Origin: Solibacteraceae bacterium
GTDB taxonomy: Bacteria; Acidobacteriota; Terriglobia; Bryobacterales; Bryobacteraceae
Direction of reading: 5' to 3'
Length of the DNA: 64,000 bases
NCBI GenBank assembly: GCA_021324015.1
Contig: JAJPJX010000059.1
Coordinates: forward strand, 22,914 to 86,913
Positions 15,817 to 23,380 of the stretch are shown here, one piece after another. Every line of letters begins with the position of its first letter. Position 1 is the stretch's first letter. The position numbers and the translations under genes were made by a program. The notes under the pieces were generated by a model. It saw only the letters and a list, made by a program, of their open reading frames with translations, ran no database searches and had not been told where the DNA came from.

Positions 15817-17745
15817 TCACGGCTGAACCCGTGCCCCCACCATCTCCAATCGTTCGATGTCGAACTCCCGGTACAAATCCAGGCAAAAAATCTCCGGCGC
15901 CTTCAGATAATCCACCGGCTCGTCGAACACCTGCCGCCAGGAGCGCAGGCCGTCGCGCACGGTGACGGCGCGGAACAGGCCCGGCTCGAGCGCCGCTGCC
16001 ACCAGCGCCACCGCCTGCTGGCGCCGCCCGCGCGCCTCCAGCCGCCCCGCCGCGTGGCCCGAGCTTGTCCCTATCCACCGCGCCAGGGCGATCAACTGCG
16101 CCGCCTCCAGCCCCAGCGAGCGGTCCCCCATGGTGGCCAGCATGCGGTCGTAGACCGGGTAGTAGTATGTGGGCGGCGCCGCGTCGCCGGTGAACAGCAG
16201 GTCCGCGGCCAGCACCTGCTCGCCGCGGTTCACTCGCTCGGAAATCGCCGCGCCCGCCGCCTTCCTGCCTTCATCGTCCAGCACGATGGTCCAGGGCGCA
16301 TTGTCGCGCGTGGCGGTGGCCTTGAGCCAGGTGCCGCTCGCGCTCAGCGCATTGTCGAAGTCGAAGCGGTAACCGATGGTCTTCAACCCGCCGCCCCAGG
16401 AATTGGCCACCGGCCACGCGGATTCCACGTCCACCCGGCGATACTTCACCAGGCCCTCCAGCTTGTGCCGCTCCCCGGCCGCCCATGTGCTTCGCGCCGT
16501 GGGTTCCGGCGGTACGGCCGGGCGGCGGATCTCCCCCGCCAGCCGGCGCGCCAGCCCCAGAATCGTCAGGTTGTCCACCGGCAGCCCCACCGCGAGCTGC
16601 TCCGAGGTGCGCAACTCCGCCTCCGCCGGAATCTCCGCCGGCGCGGCCCCCAGTTGGAAATACCGGGCGAAGAACGCGTAAGAGTGCAGGCGATTATCCA
16701 ACTGGTAGTTGTGATCTCCGGGGTCGGTGTTCGCGTACCACGAGAAACGGTCCTCCGCGCCGAAAAGCCGGAAAATCGGGCGCACCTGGTCGTACAGAAA
16801 CGGTTTCATGCGCGGCGCCCGGAAGCAGCAACTGTCCGTCTCGTTGTAGATCAGCAGCGTAGGCCGCGGCGCCCGCATGGCGGTCAGGTGCATGTAGTCC
16901 AGCACCGCGTTGAAATCCGTGGCCGACTGTTCGTTGTCCCCCACCCATTCCGCCCCGCCCAGCGACATCCCCGAAAGGTAGCCCGCGTTGGGCAGCGCCG
17001 CCAGGATGCGCTCGTCCAGCGCGCCCAGCACGATCGCCTGCCAGCCGCCTCCCGAAAGCCCCGTGATGCCGATGCGCGCGCGGTCCACCTGGGGGTGCTG
17101 CCAAAGATAATCCAGCCCCCGGCGCATGGCCAGGTAAAACAGCCCCAGCCCGTTGGCCCCCGCGAAATCCAGGTAGGCTTCGTTCCAATGCACGTTCTCG
17201 GGGTGGGCCAGTTCGCCCATGCCGATCCATTCCAGGTTGAGCGCCAGGATGCCTTGCCGCGCCTGGTTGATCGAGCGCTTCTGGATGTACTCCATGGCCT
17301 TGCCGTCCGCCTCGTGGCCGTTCACATTGAGGATCGCCGGCATGCCCGCGCGCAGGTGTTCCGGTTCATAGAGCAGGGCCGCGGAGTGGAACCCCGGCAC
17401 GATCTCGTAGCGCAACTTTCGCAGCCGGTAGCCCGGGCCCGCGCCGGCATTGCCCAGGTCCTCGAAGCGCGGCGGGGCCTCCACCCACTCCCGGGGCCAG
17501 CCGTGGTACACCACCTCCCGCAAAACGCGCTCGCGCAGGCGCTGCGCCTCCGCCCTCCAGTCCTCCGCGCGGGCCGGCACTGCCAGTTTGGGGACCTCCT
17601 TCACCACGTAGCGCCGGATCTGCCAGGCCGTCACCTCGGCGCTTTGGAGCGGCTGCTCCATCGCCGCCCGCGCGGATTCCGCTGTGGTCTGCGCCAGCAC
17701 CGCCTGCCCCAGCAGAAAGGCCGCCAGCGCGGCCCCGCACCGCAT
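15817..17745 (-). CDS. secreted alpha/beta hydrolase, acetyl xylan esterase-like
   Basis: A 642-residue exported hydrolase. After the signal peptide (ALAAFLLGQAVLAQ), an N-terminal helical region is followed by an alpha/beta hydrolase core. It has VNGHEADGKAM (oxyanion strand), the nucleophile elbow GLSGGGW with S231 and a likely catalytic histidine in DPGDHNY. The C-terminal third is a further domain of unknown type. The start ATG at 17745 overlaps the stop of the ceramidase-like gene as TGATG, so the two are translationally coupled. Substrate class is an ester of a carbohydrate or lipid, by analogy. Confidence 0.83.
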   Translation of the reverse strand: MRCGAALAAFLLGQAVLAQTTAESARAAMEQPLQSAEVTAWQIRRYVVKEVPKLAVPARAEDWRAEAQRLRERVLREVVYHGWPREWVEAPPRFEDLGNAGAGPGYRLRKLRYEIVPGFHSAALLYEPEHLRAGMPAILNVNGHEADGKAMEYIQKRSINQARQGILALNLEWIGMGELAHPENVHWNEAYLDFAGANGLGLFYLAMRRGLDYLWQHPQVDRARIGITGLSGGGWQAIVLGALDERILAALPNAGYLSGMSLGGAEWVGDNEQSATDFNAVLDYMHLTAMRAPRPTLLIYNETDSCCFRAPRMKPFLYDQVRPIFRLFGAEDRFSWYANTDPGDHNYQLDNRLHSYAFFARYFQLGAAPAEIPAEAELRTSEQLAVGLPVDNLTILGLARRLAGEIRRPAVPPEPTARSTWAAGERHKLEGLVKYRRVDVESAWPVANSWGGGLKTIGYRFDFDNALSASGTWLKATATRDNAPWTIVLDDEGRKAAGAAISERVNRGEQVLAADLLFTGDAAPPTYYYPVYDRMLATMGDRSLGLEAAQLIALARWIGTSSGHAAGRLEARGRRQQAVALVAAALEPGLFRAVTVRDGLRSWRQVFDEPVDYLKAPEIFCLDLYREFDIERLEMVGARVQP

Positions 17746-19094
17746 CAGTGCGCCCCGCCAGTCCGGCGCATCAGGTCGTCCACCTTGCCCGCGATGATCC
17801 CTTCCACCCCCGCGGCGAACGGTGCGGGCTGGCCGTACGGGATCATGGCGCCGCCGCCCTCGTAGCCGCCCTCCTCCAACACCCGCTCGGAGGGGATATA
17901 CGCGAACACATCGTTCGAATAGCCGGCCACCCACAGGTCATCCCAGCCGTACTGCTTCTTGAAGCGCAGCGAGTAGTCCACCACCACCTCGCCGCCCAGG
18001 ATGATCCAGCTCAAACCGCCCCCGAATCGCCACACCTGCACCGGGTACGGGTAGCGGTCCGGCAGTTTCCCGTCGCGGTCCAAAATGCTCAGCATGTACT
18101 TGGCGTGGCGCGCCACGCTGGCATCGTGGCCGTGCAACCGGCTCTCGAACTCCGCGCGCGAGGGCGGCTTCTGAAACGGCACGTCCACCAGGGCGAAGGC
18201 GGCCCGCACAGGGCCGGATTGCGGCCGCATCTTCCCGCGCAGCACCTCGTCCACCGCGGCCGCCAGGATCTGGCCGTATTTCCGGGCCAGGTCTACCGAG
18301 CGGCGCGGCAGTGGATTGGCGTCCGCGCCGCAGTCTTCCACGAACAGGGCGATGGCGCCCGGGTGCGCCTGTTCCAAAGCCTCCTGGGCGAAGCCGGCGT
18401 AGTCCCCGTTGATCTCGTAATCGGCCAGCACCGTGTTGTGGCACGCATAGCCGAACGCCACCGCGCGCAGGCTGCCATCCGCGCCGCGCACGCTGAGAAC
18501 CGGAACGTCCTGGTCCACCGGCCCGGGCAGGTTCCGCCGCAGGGTGACGCGGCGGCGGTTCACAGCAAACCCCGCCACTCCCTGGCCGAAGGCCACCTGC
18601 GCCGGCTGCAAATTCGCGATGGCGCTGCCGATCACCTCCACCACCTGGCCGATCAGGCGCTCCGTATAGCGCTGGATCACCGGCTCCTGGTCCGGCGTCA
18701 GGGGGTATGCCGGGTGCAGCATCCGGCCGATCACCGGACCGCTGTGCGTGTGGGAAGAGTTGAGTGCCAGCCGCGCCCGCGGGATACCGTACTTCTGCTG
18801 CACCTGCGCGGCGATCGGGTCGGAGACTTCGCGCGGGAAGCCCAGCAGATCGGAGGTCACCAGAACCGTGCGCGTGCCGGTCTCATCTTCCAGCACCAGC
18901 GCCTTGGCGTAGATCTCCTGGCGCACACCTTCGGAAGGCTTGGTGCGCATGCCGTAACCCGCCATCCAAATGGATTCCCGCGGAGTGATGTCGATCTTTG
19001 CCGCGCCCGCCTTCCAGCGGCTTTGCGCCAGGGCCGGGGACTCTACCGCCGCGAACGCGCCGAGCGCCAGGAGGACCAGGAACCGTTTCGCCAT
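17745..19094 (-). CDS. neutral/alkaline ceramidase N-terminal-like protein, secreted
   Basis: A 449-residue exported protein. A signal peptide is followed by the ceramidase-type core: AGAAKIDITPRE, ALVLEDETGTRTVLVTSDL and the zinc-site motif NSSHTHSGP with H115 and H117, plus NGDYAGFAQEAL. Bona fide neutral ceramidases are about 650-700 residues. This shorter form lacks the C-terminal immunoglobulin-like domain and belongs to a broad family common in planctomycetes and acidobacteria whose substrate is unproven. It is first in a two-gene operon with the coupled esterase-like gene. Confidence 0.85.
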   Translation of the reverse strand: MAKRFLVLLALGAFAAVESPALAQSRWKAGAAKIDITPRESIWMAGYGMRTKPSEGVRQEIYAKALVLEDETGTRTVLVTSDLLGFPREVSDPIAAQVQQKYGIPRARLALNSSHTHSGPVIGRMLHPAYPLTPDQEPVIQRYTERLIGQVVEVIGSAIANLQPAQVAFGQGVAGFAVNRRRVTLRRNLPGPVDQDVPVLSVRGADGSLRAVAFGYACHNTVLADYEINGDYAGFAQEALEQAHPGAIALFVEDCGADANPLPRRSVDLARKYGQILAAAVDEVLRGKMRPQSGPVRAAFALVDVPFQKPPSRAEFESRLHGHDASVARHAKYMLSILDRDGKLPDRYPYPVQVWRFGGGLSWIILGGEVVVDYSLRFKKQYGWDDLWVAGYSNDVFAYIPSERVLEEGGYEGGGAMIPYGQPAPFAAGVEGIIAGKVDDLMRRTGGAH

Positions 19095-19150
19095 GTCACG
19101 GTCATGATATCCCGATTACTGGCCGGCCCGAAGCGGCTTTGGCCGGGCGC

Positions 19151-19999
19151 CTAATGCGTCATCGCGTAGACCACGTAGTTGATCCCCAGGCGGATGCCCA
19201 GCGCGGAGTATTTCTCCGGGTACCGCGGATCATCCGCCCACTCCCAGGAATCGCCTACATCCGAGTTAAACGACATGGCCACCATGACCCGGCCCTTGTC
19301 GTCGTAAATGCCGCGCCAGTGCGGCACCTCGCCGTCGTTGCGGTAGGTGGTGCCGCGCCGCAACGCCCACTGCCCGGGAATCTGGTAGCGGTCGTCCAGG
19401 TCGTAGACCGTGTGAAAAATGGCGTCGCCGCTGTCAATCTCGACGATCGGCCGGTCCGGAAACACGCGCTGCATGCTTTCCTCGAACCGCTCCCATTCCG
19501 AGGTCCCCCAATAGTCGTCCAGCATCAGAAAACCGCCCCGCAGCAGATACTCGCGCAGCTTAGCGGCCTGCGCATCGGTGAGCTTCCAGTCCCCCATCTC
19601 GCCGGCGCACAGCCAGGGCCAGTTGAACACGTCGTCCAGGTCGTCCAGGTTAATGGGCTGCTCCACCGAGCGGGCGTGGATGCGCGTCAGCCGCCGCACC
19701 GCCTGAGCGAAGTGGCGGTCCGCTCGCGGGTAATCCTGCGTCCAACTGGTGAATCCGTTGCGCCAGTCAAACAGCGACCCAAACGTGTGAGCATACCGGC
19801 CGAAGCGCGCGTTGGGGTGCTGCGGGTACATGAGCCGCCCGAATACCCATTCGGCCTGGTCCTGCCAGTCCGGCGGCAGGGGGATGTTGTCGTAAGGTTC
19901 CATGCCGGGGTATACCCGGAACGGCTTCTGAAAGGCGCACAGCGCGCTGATCAGGGCCAGGCCGCAGCCGTATCTCCGGAGTGCCCGCGGAACCCGCAT
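19151..19999 (-). CDS. DUF4159 domain protein, secreted
   Basis: A 282-residue exported protein. A signal sequence with LALISALCAF is followed by the DUF4159 fold: EWVFGRLMYPQHP, then NWPWLCAGEMGDWKLTDAQ, LREYLLRGGFLMLDDYWG and a C-terminal GINYVVYAMTH. The family resembles a class I glutamine-amidotransferase-like (BatA/ThuA) fold and is often found with MoxR/VWA systems, which are not adjacent here. ATG at 19999 is chosen for the signal peptide. The open frame continues to 20527 but runs antisense into the Nudix gene. Confidence 0.85.
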   Translation of the reverse strand: MRVPRALRRYGCGLALISALCAFQKPFRVYPGMEPYDNIPLPPDWQDQAEWVFGRLMYPQHPNARFGRYAHTFGSLFDWRNGFTSWTQDYPRADRHFAQAVRRLTRIHARSVEQPINLDDLDDVFNWPWLCAGEMGDWKLTDAQAAKLREYLLRGGFLMLDDYWGTSEWERFEESMQRVFPDRPIVEIDSGDAIFHTVYDLDDRYQIPGQWALRRGTTYRNDGEVPHWRGIYDDKGRVMVAMSFNSDVGDSWEWADDPRYPEKYSALGIRLGINYVVYAMTH

Positions 20000-20060
20000 G
20001 GTGCTTTGTTCTGAAGCATAGCACCTGGGGCGCGCCCGCCGCGTTCGATAATGGTTTCTC

Positions 20061-20837
20061 ATGACGGAAGCGGAAGCGGCGGTGGCCATCGTGCGGGTGC
20101 GCCACCACCAGGAATCCATCCTGCTCATCCGGCGCGCCGAAAGGGAGGGCGACCCCTGGTCGGGACACTGGTCCTTCCCGGGCGGGCGGCGCGAACCGGA
20201 AGACCCCGATTTGCTGCGCACCGCTTTGCGCGAACTCCAGGAGGAGTGCGGCATCTCTCTCGCGGAGGGCCAGGTGGAAACCGCGCTGCCTCCCCGGCAG
20301 GCCCGCCGCAAGGCGCCGCCCTTCCTCTGGGTGGTCCCCTTCGTGTTTCGCGTGGATGCCCGCCAGCCCGTCACCCTGGATCCGGCCGAAGCGGTCGAAG
20401 CCGTCTGGGTGCCACTGGTCTTCCTGCGGGATCCGGCCCGCCACGTGCTGTCTCCGGTGCCGGGCCGCCCGCCGGAGATGCTCTTTCCCGCCATCGATCT
20501 GAACGGGGTGCCCTTGTGGGGTTTCACCTACCGCCTCATCACGGATTGGCTCGGCCTGGAGCCGGAAGGGCGGCTCCGTGAAGAGGCAGGCTTCCAGGCC
20601 GCCCGCCTGGTGCTCGATTTTCTGCTGTCCTGCGGGTTGACCCTGGCGCGCGATTGGACCTCCGGGCCTGTGCGGACCGCCGCCCTGCGGGGCGGCATCC
20701 CGGTGCAGCGGGTACTGGCCCGCTTCTCCGGCCGGGGGGAACACGTTGCGCTGGTAAACGCCCTGGAGGTCCGGCCGGATGGCGTGCGCCTGGCCGGTCT
20801 GGCGTTCGAGGAGTACCTCATCCAGGCCGGACCGTGA
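20061..20837 (+). CDS. Nudix hydrolase, CoA-diphosphatase-like
   Basis: A 258-residue cytosolic Nudix hydrolase. The loop [19 protein letters not shown] plus QEECGI keeps the metal-binding REL.EE core but has one extra residue before it, as in the NudL/NUDT7-type coenzyme A diphosphatases. The following VVPFVFRV strand also fits that group. Residues beyond about 165 form an extra C-terminal domain with no family I recognise. GATAAT ends 8 nt upstream of the ATG. The last 20 bases overlap the convergent HAD gene. Confidence 0.82.
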   Translation: MTEAEAAVAIVRVRHHQESILLIRRAEREGDPWSGHWSFPGGRREPEDPDLLRTALRELQEECGISLAEGQVETALPPRQARRKAPPFLWVVPFVFRVDARQPVTLDPAEAVEAVWVPLVFLRDPARHVLSPVPGRPPEMLFPAIDLNGVPLWGFTYRLITDWLGLEPEGRLREEAGFQAARLVLDFLLSCGLTLARDWTSGPVRTAALRGGIPVQRVLARFSGRGEHVALVNALEVRPDGVRLAGLAFEEYLIQAGP

Positions 20838-21651
20838 GCACTTCTCCCGGCAGCGACTCGCGAAACGTCAGCCAGTCCGTCCTGGCCTTGTCCCACTCCT
20901 GCAACAGCAGCCCGTGCGCGTCGAACAGTTCCCGGATCTGCATCGGGCCCCAGCCCAGGATCTCTTCCAGCACCGGCACCAGCACGCTCAGCCCGTTGTC
21001 GCTCAGCACCGTCCGCTTGGCGATCCGGGTGATGAACTTGGCCTCCGAGACCGCGATGGTGAAGCCGCCGCCGTTGTTGACGTGAAGCATCACGTGGACG
21101 TCCGAGCTGCCGTCGCCCACATAGATCACCCGGTCGGGAGTGATGCCCAGCCGGGCCGCCAGTTCCTCCAGCACCGTCACCTTGCCGTAACCCGCCGGAA
21201 CCCTGCGGATCGAGCGGATCTCGCCGGATTCCGGATCGTAGTCAAACTCCGTGCCGAAGATATGCTCCGGCGGCACGATGCCCTCCAGGGCCGACTGCAC
21301 CACCTCGCGCGGCGCCGCCGACACCACGTAAAAGGAAAACTGGTAGCCTCCCACCCCGGACTCCAGAAGCTTGGCCAGCAGGCCGATGTTCGGCTTCAGG
21401 CGAATGTGTTTTCCCACCTCGACCAGATGCTCCCTCCTCACAGCCCGGAACTCCGGATCATGGCGTAGCAGGTGTGCCAGCTCGCCGCCCTGCTGCACCA
21501 GGTTGGTGCGGGCCAGCCCGGCCACCTTTTCCTGGAACCGCGAAGCGCCGATCCGTTCGCTCAGCACGATGCCCGAGTCGTTGAAGCTCAACGTCTGGTC
21601 AAAGTCGCTGGCGAGTAAATACTGTCGCGTGACTTCAGCCCGGTCACTCAT
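20818..21651 (-). CDS. HAD-superfamily phosphatase
   Basis: A 277-residue cytosolic HAD hydrolase. Motif I is SDFDQTLS with D16 and D18, motif II is VVSAAP, and motifs III/IV are KVTVLEEL and [12 protein letters not shown], all consistent with an active phosphomonoesterase. The helical cap between motifs I and II is of the PSP/P5N-1 type. The substrate is unknown. It shares a 68-base, AT-rich divergent promoter region with the GntR/LacI-type regulator, so it may be controlled by it. Confidence 0.86.
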   Translation of the reverse strand: MSDRAEVTRQYLLASDFDQTLSFNDSGIVLSERIGASRFQEKVAGLARTNLVQQGGELAHLLRHDPEFRAVRREHLVEVGKHIRLKPNIGLLAKLLESGVGGYQFSFYVVSAAPREVVQSALEGIVPPEHIFGTEFDYDPESGEIRSIRRVPAGYGKVTVLEELAARLGITPDRVIYVGDGSSDVHVMLHVNNGGGFTIAVSEAKFITRIAKRTVLSDNGLSVLVPVLEEILGWGPMQIRELFDAHGLLLQEWDKARTDWLTFRESLPGEVLTVRPG

Positions 21652-21655
21652 AAGG

Positions 21656-21715
21656 GGTATTATACCAACTATTATTACAGCTTGCGATCGAATGGCATAA
21701 ATTGTAATATCAATT
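21656..21715. promoter_or_regulatory. AT-rich divergent operator region with two palindromes
   Basis: Between the HAD gene and the GntR/LacI-type regulator lies a strikingly AT-rich stretch in an otherwise GC-rich region. It contains a perfect 11-bp palindrome, GGTATTATACC (21656-21666), and an inverted repeat AATTG-TAATAT-CAATT (21700-21715) just before the regulator start. These are candidate operators for autoregulation. No binding data are implied. Confidence 0.5.
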
Positions 21716-21719
21716 ATGG

Positions 21720-22799
21720 ATGCCGAAGTACCAGGATGTCTTCGAAGCGCTCCGTAGCCGCATCGTGGCCGGAGAGTTCCGGCGGGGTGAGCGCCTGCCG
21801 AGCGAGGCCAAGCTCGTCAAACAATTTGGGACCTCCCGCATCACGGTGGGGCGCGCCGTGCGGGAACTCCAGCAGGAGGGGCTCGTGGAACGGCGGGTGG
21901 GGTCGGGAACGTACGTCCGGGGAGGGCGGGCAGAGCCGGGCGGCCTGCTTTTCGGACTGCTGATTCCGGACCTGGGGCGGACCGAGATCTTCGAGCCCAT
22001 CTGCCAGGGAATGGCGCGCGCGCCGCGGGCGCGCCCGCATGCGCTGCTATGGGGCAACCTCCCGGAAGGTGCCGGTTCCGAGGAGGAGCAGGCCCTGGAA
22101 CTCTGCCGCCAGTACATCGCGCGGGGGGTATCCGGGGTGTTCTTCGCGCCGTTTGAGCTGACCCCGGAGCGGGACGCGATTAATGCCCGCATCACCGAGG
22201 CGTTAGACCGGGCGGGCATTCCGATGGTGCTGCTGGACCGGTGTGTCGCACGCTACCCCCGGCGCAGCCGCTACGACCTGGTGGGCATCGACAACCGCCG
22301 CGCGGGCTACCTGGTCACGGAGCATCTGCTGGAGCGGGGCTGCCGCCGCATCGCCTTCATCGGCCTGCCGGACTCGGCGTCGACGGTGGATGCACGCATC
22401 GCCGGCTACCGCGAGGCGCTTCAAGCCTATGGTGCTCCGGCCGATGCGACGCTGGTCGAGCGTATGGACCCCTCGGAGCCGGCGCGCGTACGGGAGTTGA
22501 TGGAGCAGTGCTGGCCGCAGGGCTTTGTGTGCGCCAACGACCGGACCGCGGCGCACCTCATGCAGTCGCTGTTGGGGCTGGGCTACCGCATTCCGGACCA
22601 TCTACGCCTGGCGGGCATCGACGACGTGGAGTACGCCCGCCTGCTGCCCGTTCCGCTCACCACCTTGCGGCAGCCCTGCCAGGAAATGGGGGCTGCGGCC
22701 GTTTCGGCCATGCTGGACCGCATTGCTCATCCGGAAATGCCCGCGCGGGATATCCTGCTGGATTGTAAGCTGATCGTGCGGCAGTCTTCCGGCGGCTAA
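21720..22799 (+). CDS. GntR/LacI hybrid transcriptional regulator (AraR-like)
   Basis: A 359-residue repressor-type regulator. Residues 1-70 are a GntR winged helix ([21 protein letters not shown], with [12 protein letters not shown] as the wing). Residues about 75-355 are a LacI-type periplasmic-binding-protein fold ([58 protein letters not shown]). This chimera is that of AraR-like sugar-responsive regulators. The effector is probably a sugar. It lies near the alpha-glucan phosphorylase gene and diverges from the HAD phosphatase, with palindromes in the shared promoter. Confidence 0.9.
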   Translation: MPKYQDVFEALRSRIVAGEFRRGERLPSEAKLVKQFGTSRITVGRAVRELQQEGLVERRVGSGTYVRGGRAEPGGLLFGLLIPDLGRTEIFEPICQGMARAPRARPHALLWGNLPEGAGSEEEQALELCRQYIARGVSGVFFAPFELTPERDAINARITEALDRAGIPMVLLDRCVARYPRRSRYDLVGIDNRRAGYLVTEHLLERGCRRIAFIGLPDSASTVDARIAGYREALQAYGAPADATLVERMDPSEPARVRELMEQCWPQGFVCANDRTAAHLMQSLLGLGYRIPDHLRLAGIDDVEYARLLPVPLTTLRQPCQEMGAAAVSAMLDRIAHPEMPARDILLDCKLIVRQSSGG

Positions 22800-22885
22800 C
22801 CAATTTCCCGGATTGCGCACTCTGGGCCTTCGCTATACACTGAGGGGGAGAGAATCCAGACATGACCTCAAGTGGCGAGAATCTG

Positions 22886-22891
22886 CCCCCC
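22886..22891 (+). other. C6 tract that decides the receiver start frame
   Basis: An ATG at 22862, placed soon after a TATACACT element, opens a 10-codon frame that ends at TGA right after this six-cytosine tract. With one more C the same ATG would run in frame into the downstream receiver gene. The tract is thus a candidate slippage, frameshift or sequencing-error site. Confidence 0.45.
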
Positions 22892-22953
22892 TGAGGAAGC
22901 CGGCCACCTCCGCCGGTGAATCGTTCCGCCAAGTCCTTCAGCCTCACCGCGTA

Positions 22954-23355
22954 GTGACAGTCCTTTCGGTGAGTGCTTCAGAGGACGACCACGCCGGTTT
23001 ACGCCGCCTTTTCCACCGCACCAACTGGGTGCTGCTGGAGGCCGGCAGTTGCAGCGAGGCCGTTCAGGTGATGCGCCACGCGGCCATCCCCGTGCTCATT
23101 GCGGACAGCAACCTTCCCGATGGAACCTGGAGAGATCTTCTACGGGAGACGGACACTATCCCAAGCAGGCCCCGCGTCATCATCGCGTCCCGTCTGGCCG
23201 ACGAACGGATGTGGACCGAAGTACTCGACCAGGGCGGGTTCAATGTGCTGGAAAAGCCGTTCGTAGCGGAGGAACTGTTTCGCGTAGTCAGCCTGGCGTG
23301 GTTGAATTGGCGTGAGGAGGGCAAGCCCCTGGCCCGCGCCGCGACCGCAGGCTAA
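22954..23355 (+). CDS. stand-alone response-regulator receiver domain (start uncertain)
   Basis: A single receiver domain with no output domain. The acidic pair is in SASEDDHAG, the phospho-acceptor aspartate is in LIADSNLPDG and the conserved lysine is in LEKPF, so it should be phosphorylatable. I place the start at GTG 22954, just before the first beta-strand. The frame is open back to a TTG at 22813, and a shifted ATG at 22862 would be in frame if the C6 tract at 22886 were one base longer. No kinase gene is adjacent. It precedes the phosphorylase gene by 25 bases. Confidence 0.7.
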   Translation: MTVLSVSASEDDHAGLRRLFHRTNWVLLEAGSCSEAVQVMRHAAIPVLIADSNLPDGTWRDLLRETDTIPSRPRVIIASRLADERMWTEVLDQGGFNVLEKPFVAEELFRVVSLAWLNWREEGKPLARAATAG

Positions 23356-23380
23356 GGGACCGTCCCGCTAACAATCAGAC

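Noticed and set aside
15676..17865. Long open frame on the plus strand opposite the esterase gene (729 codons)
   Set aside because: It is antisense to a well-supported alpha/beta hydrolase, is rich in Arg, His, Pro and Gln as expected for a GC-rich shadow frame, and has no recognisable domain.
4039..19094. A sphingolipid-degrading pathway (GH30 as glucosylceramidase plus ceramidase)
   Set aside because: The genes are 12 kb apart in different operons and both families have broad substrates. The link is not supported.
23330..23365. GCGACCGCAGGCTAAGGGACC as a further dispersed-repeat copy
   Set aside because: Only about half of the arm matches and the key GGGAGCGGT is missing. It overlaps the receiver stop by chance.
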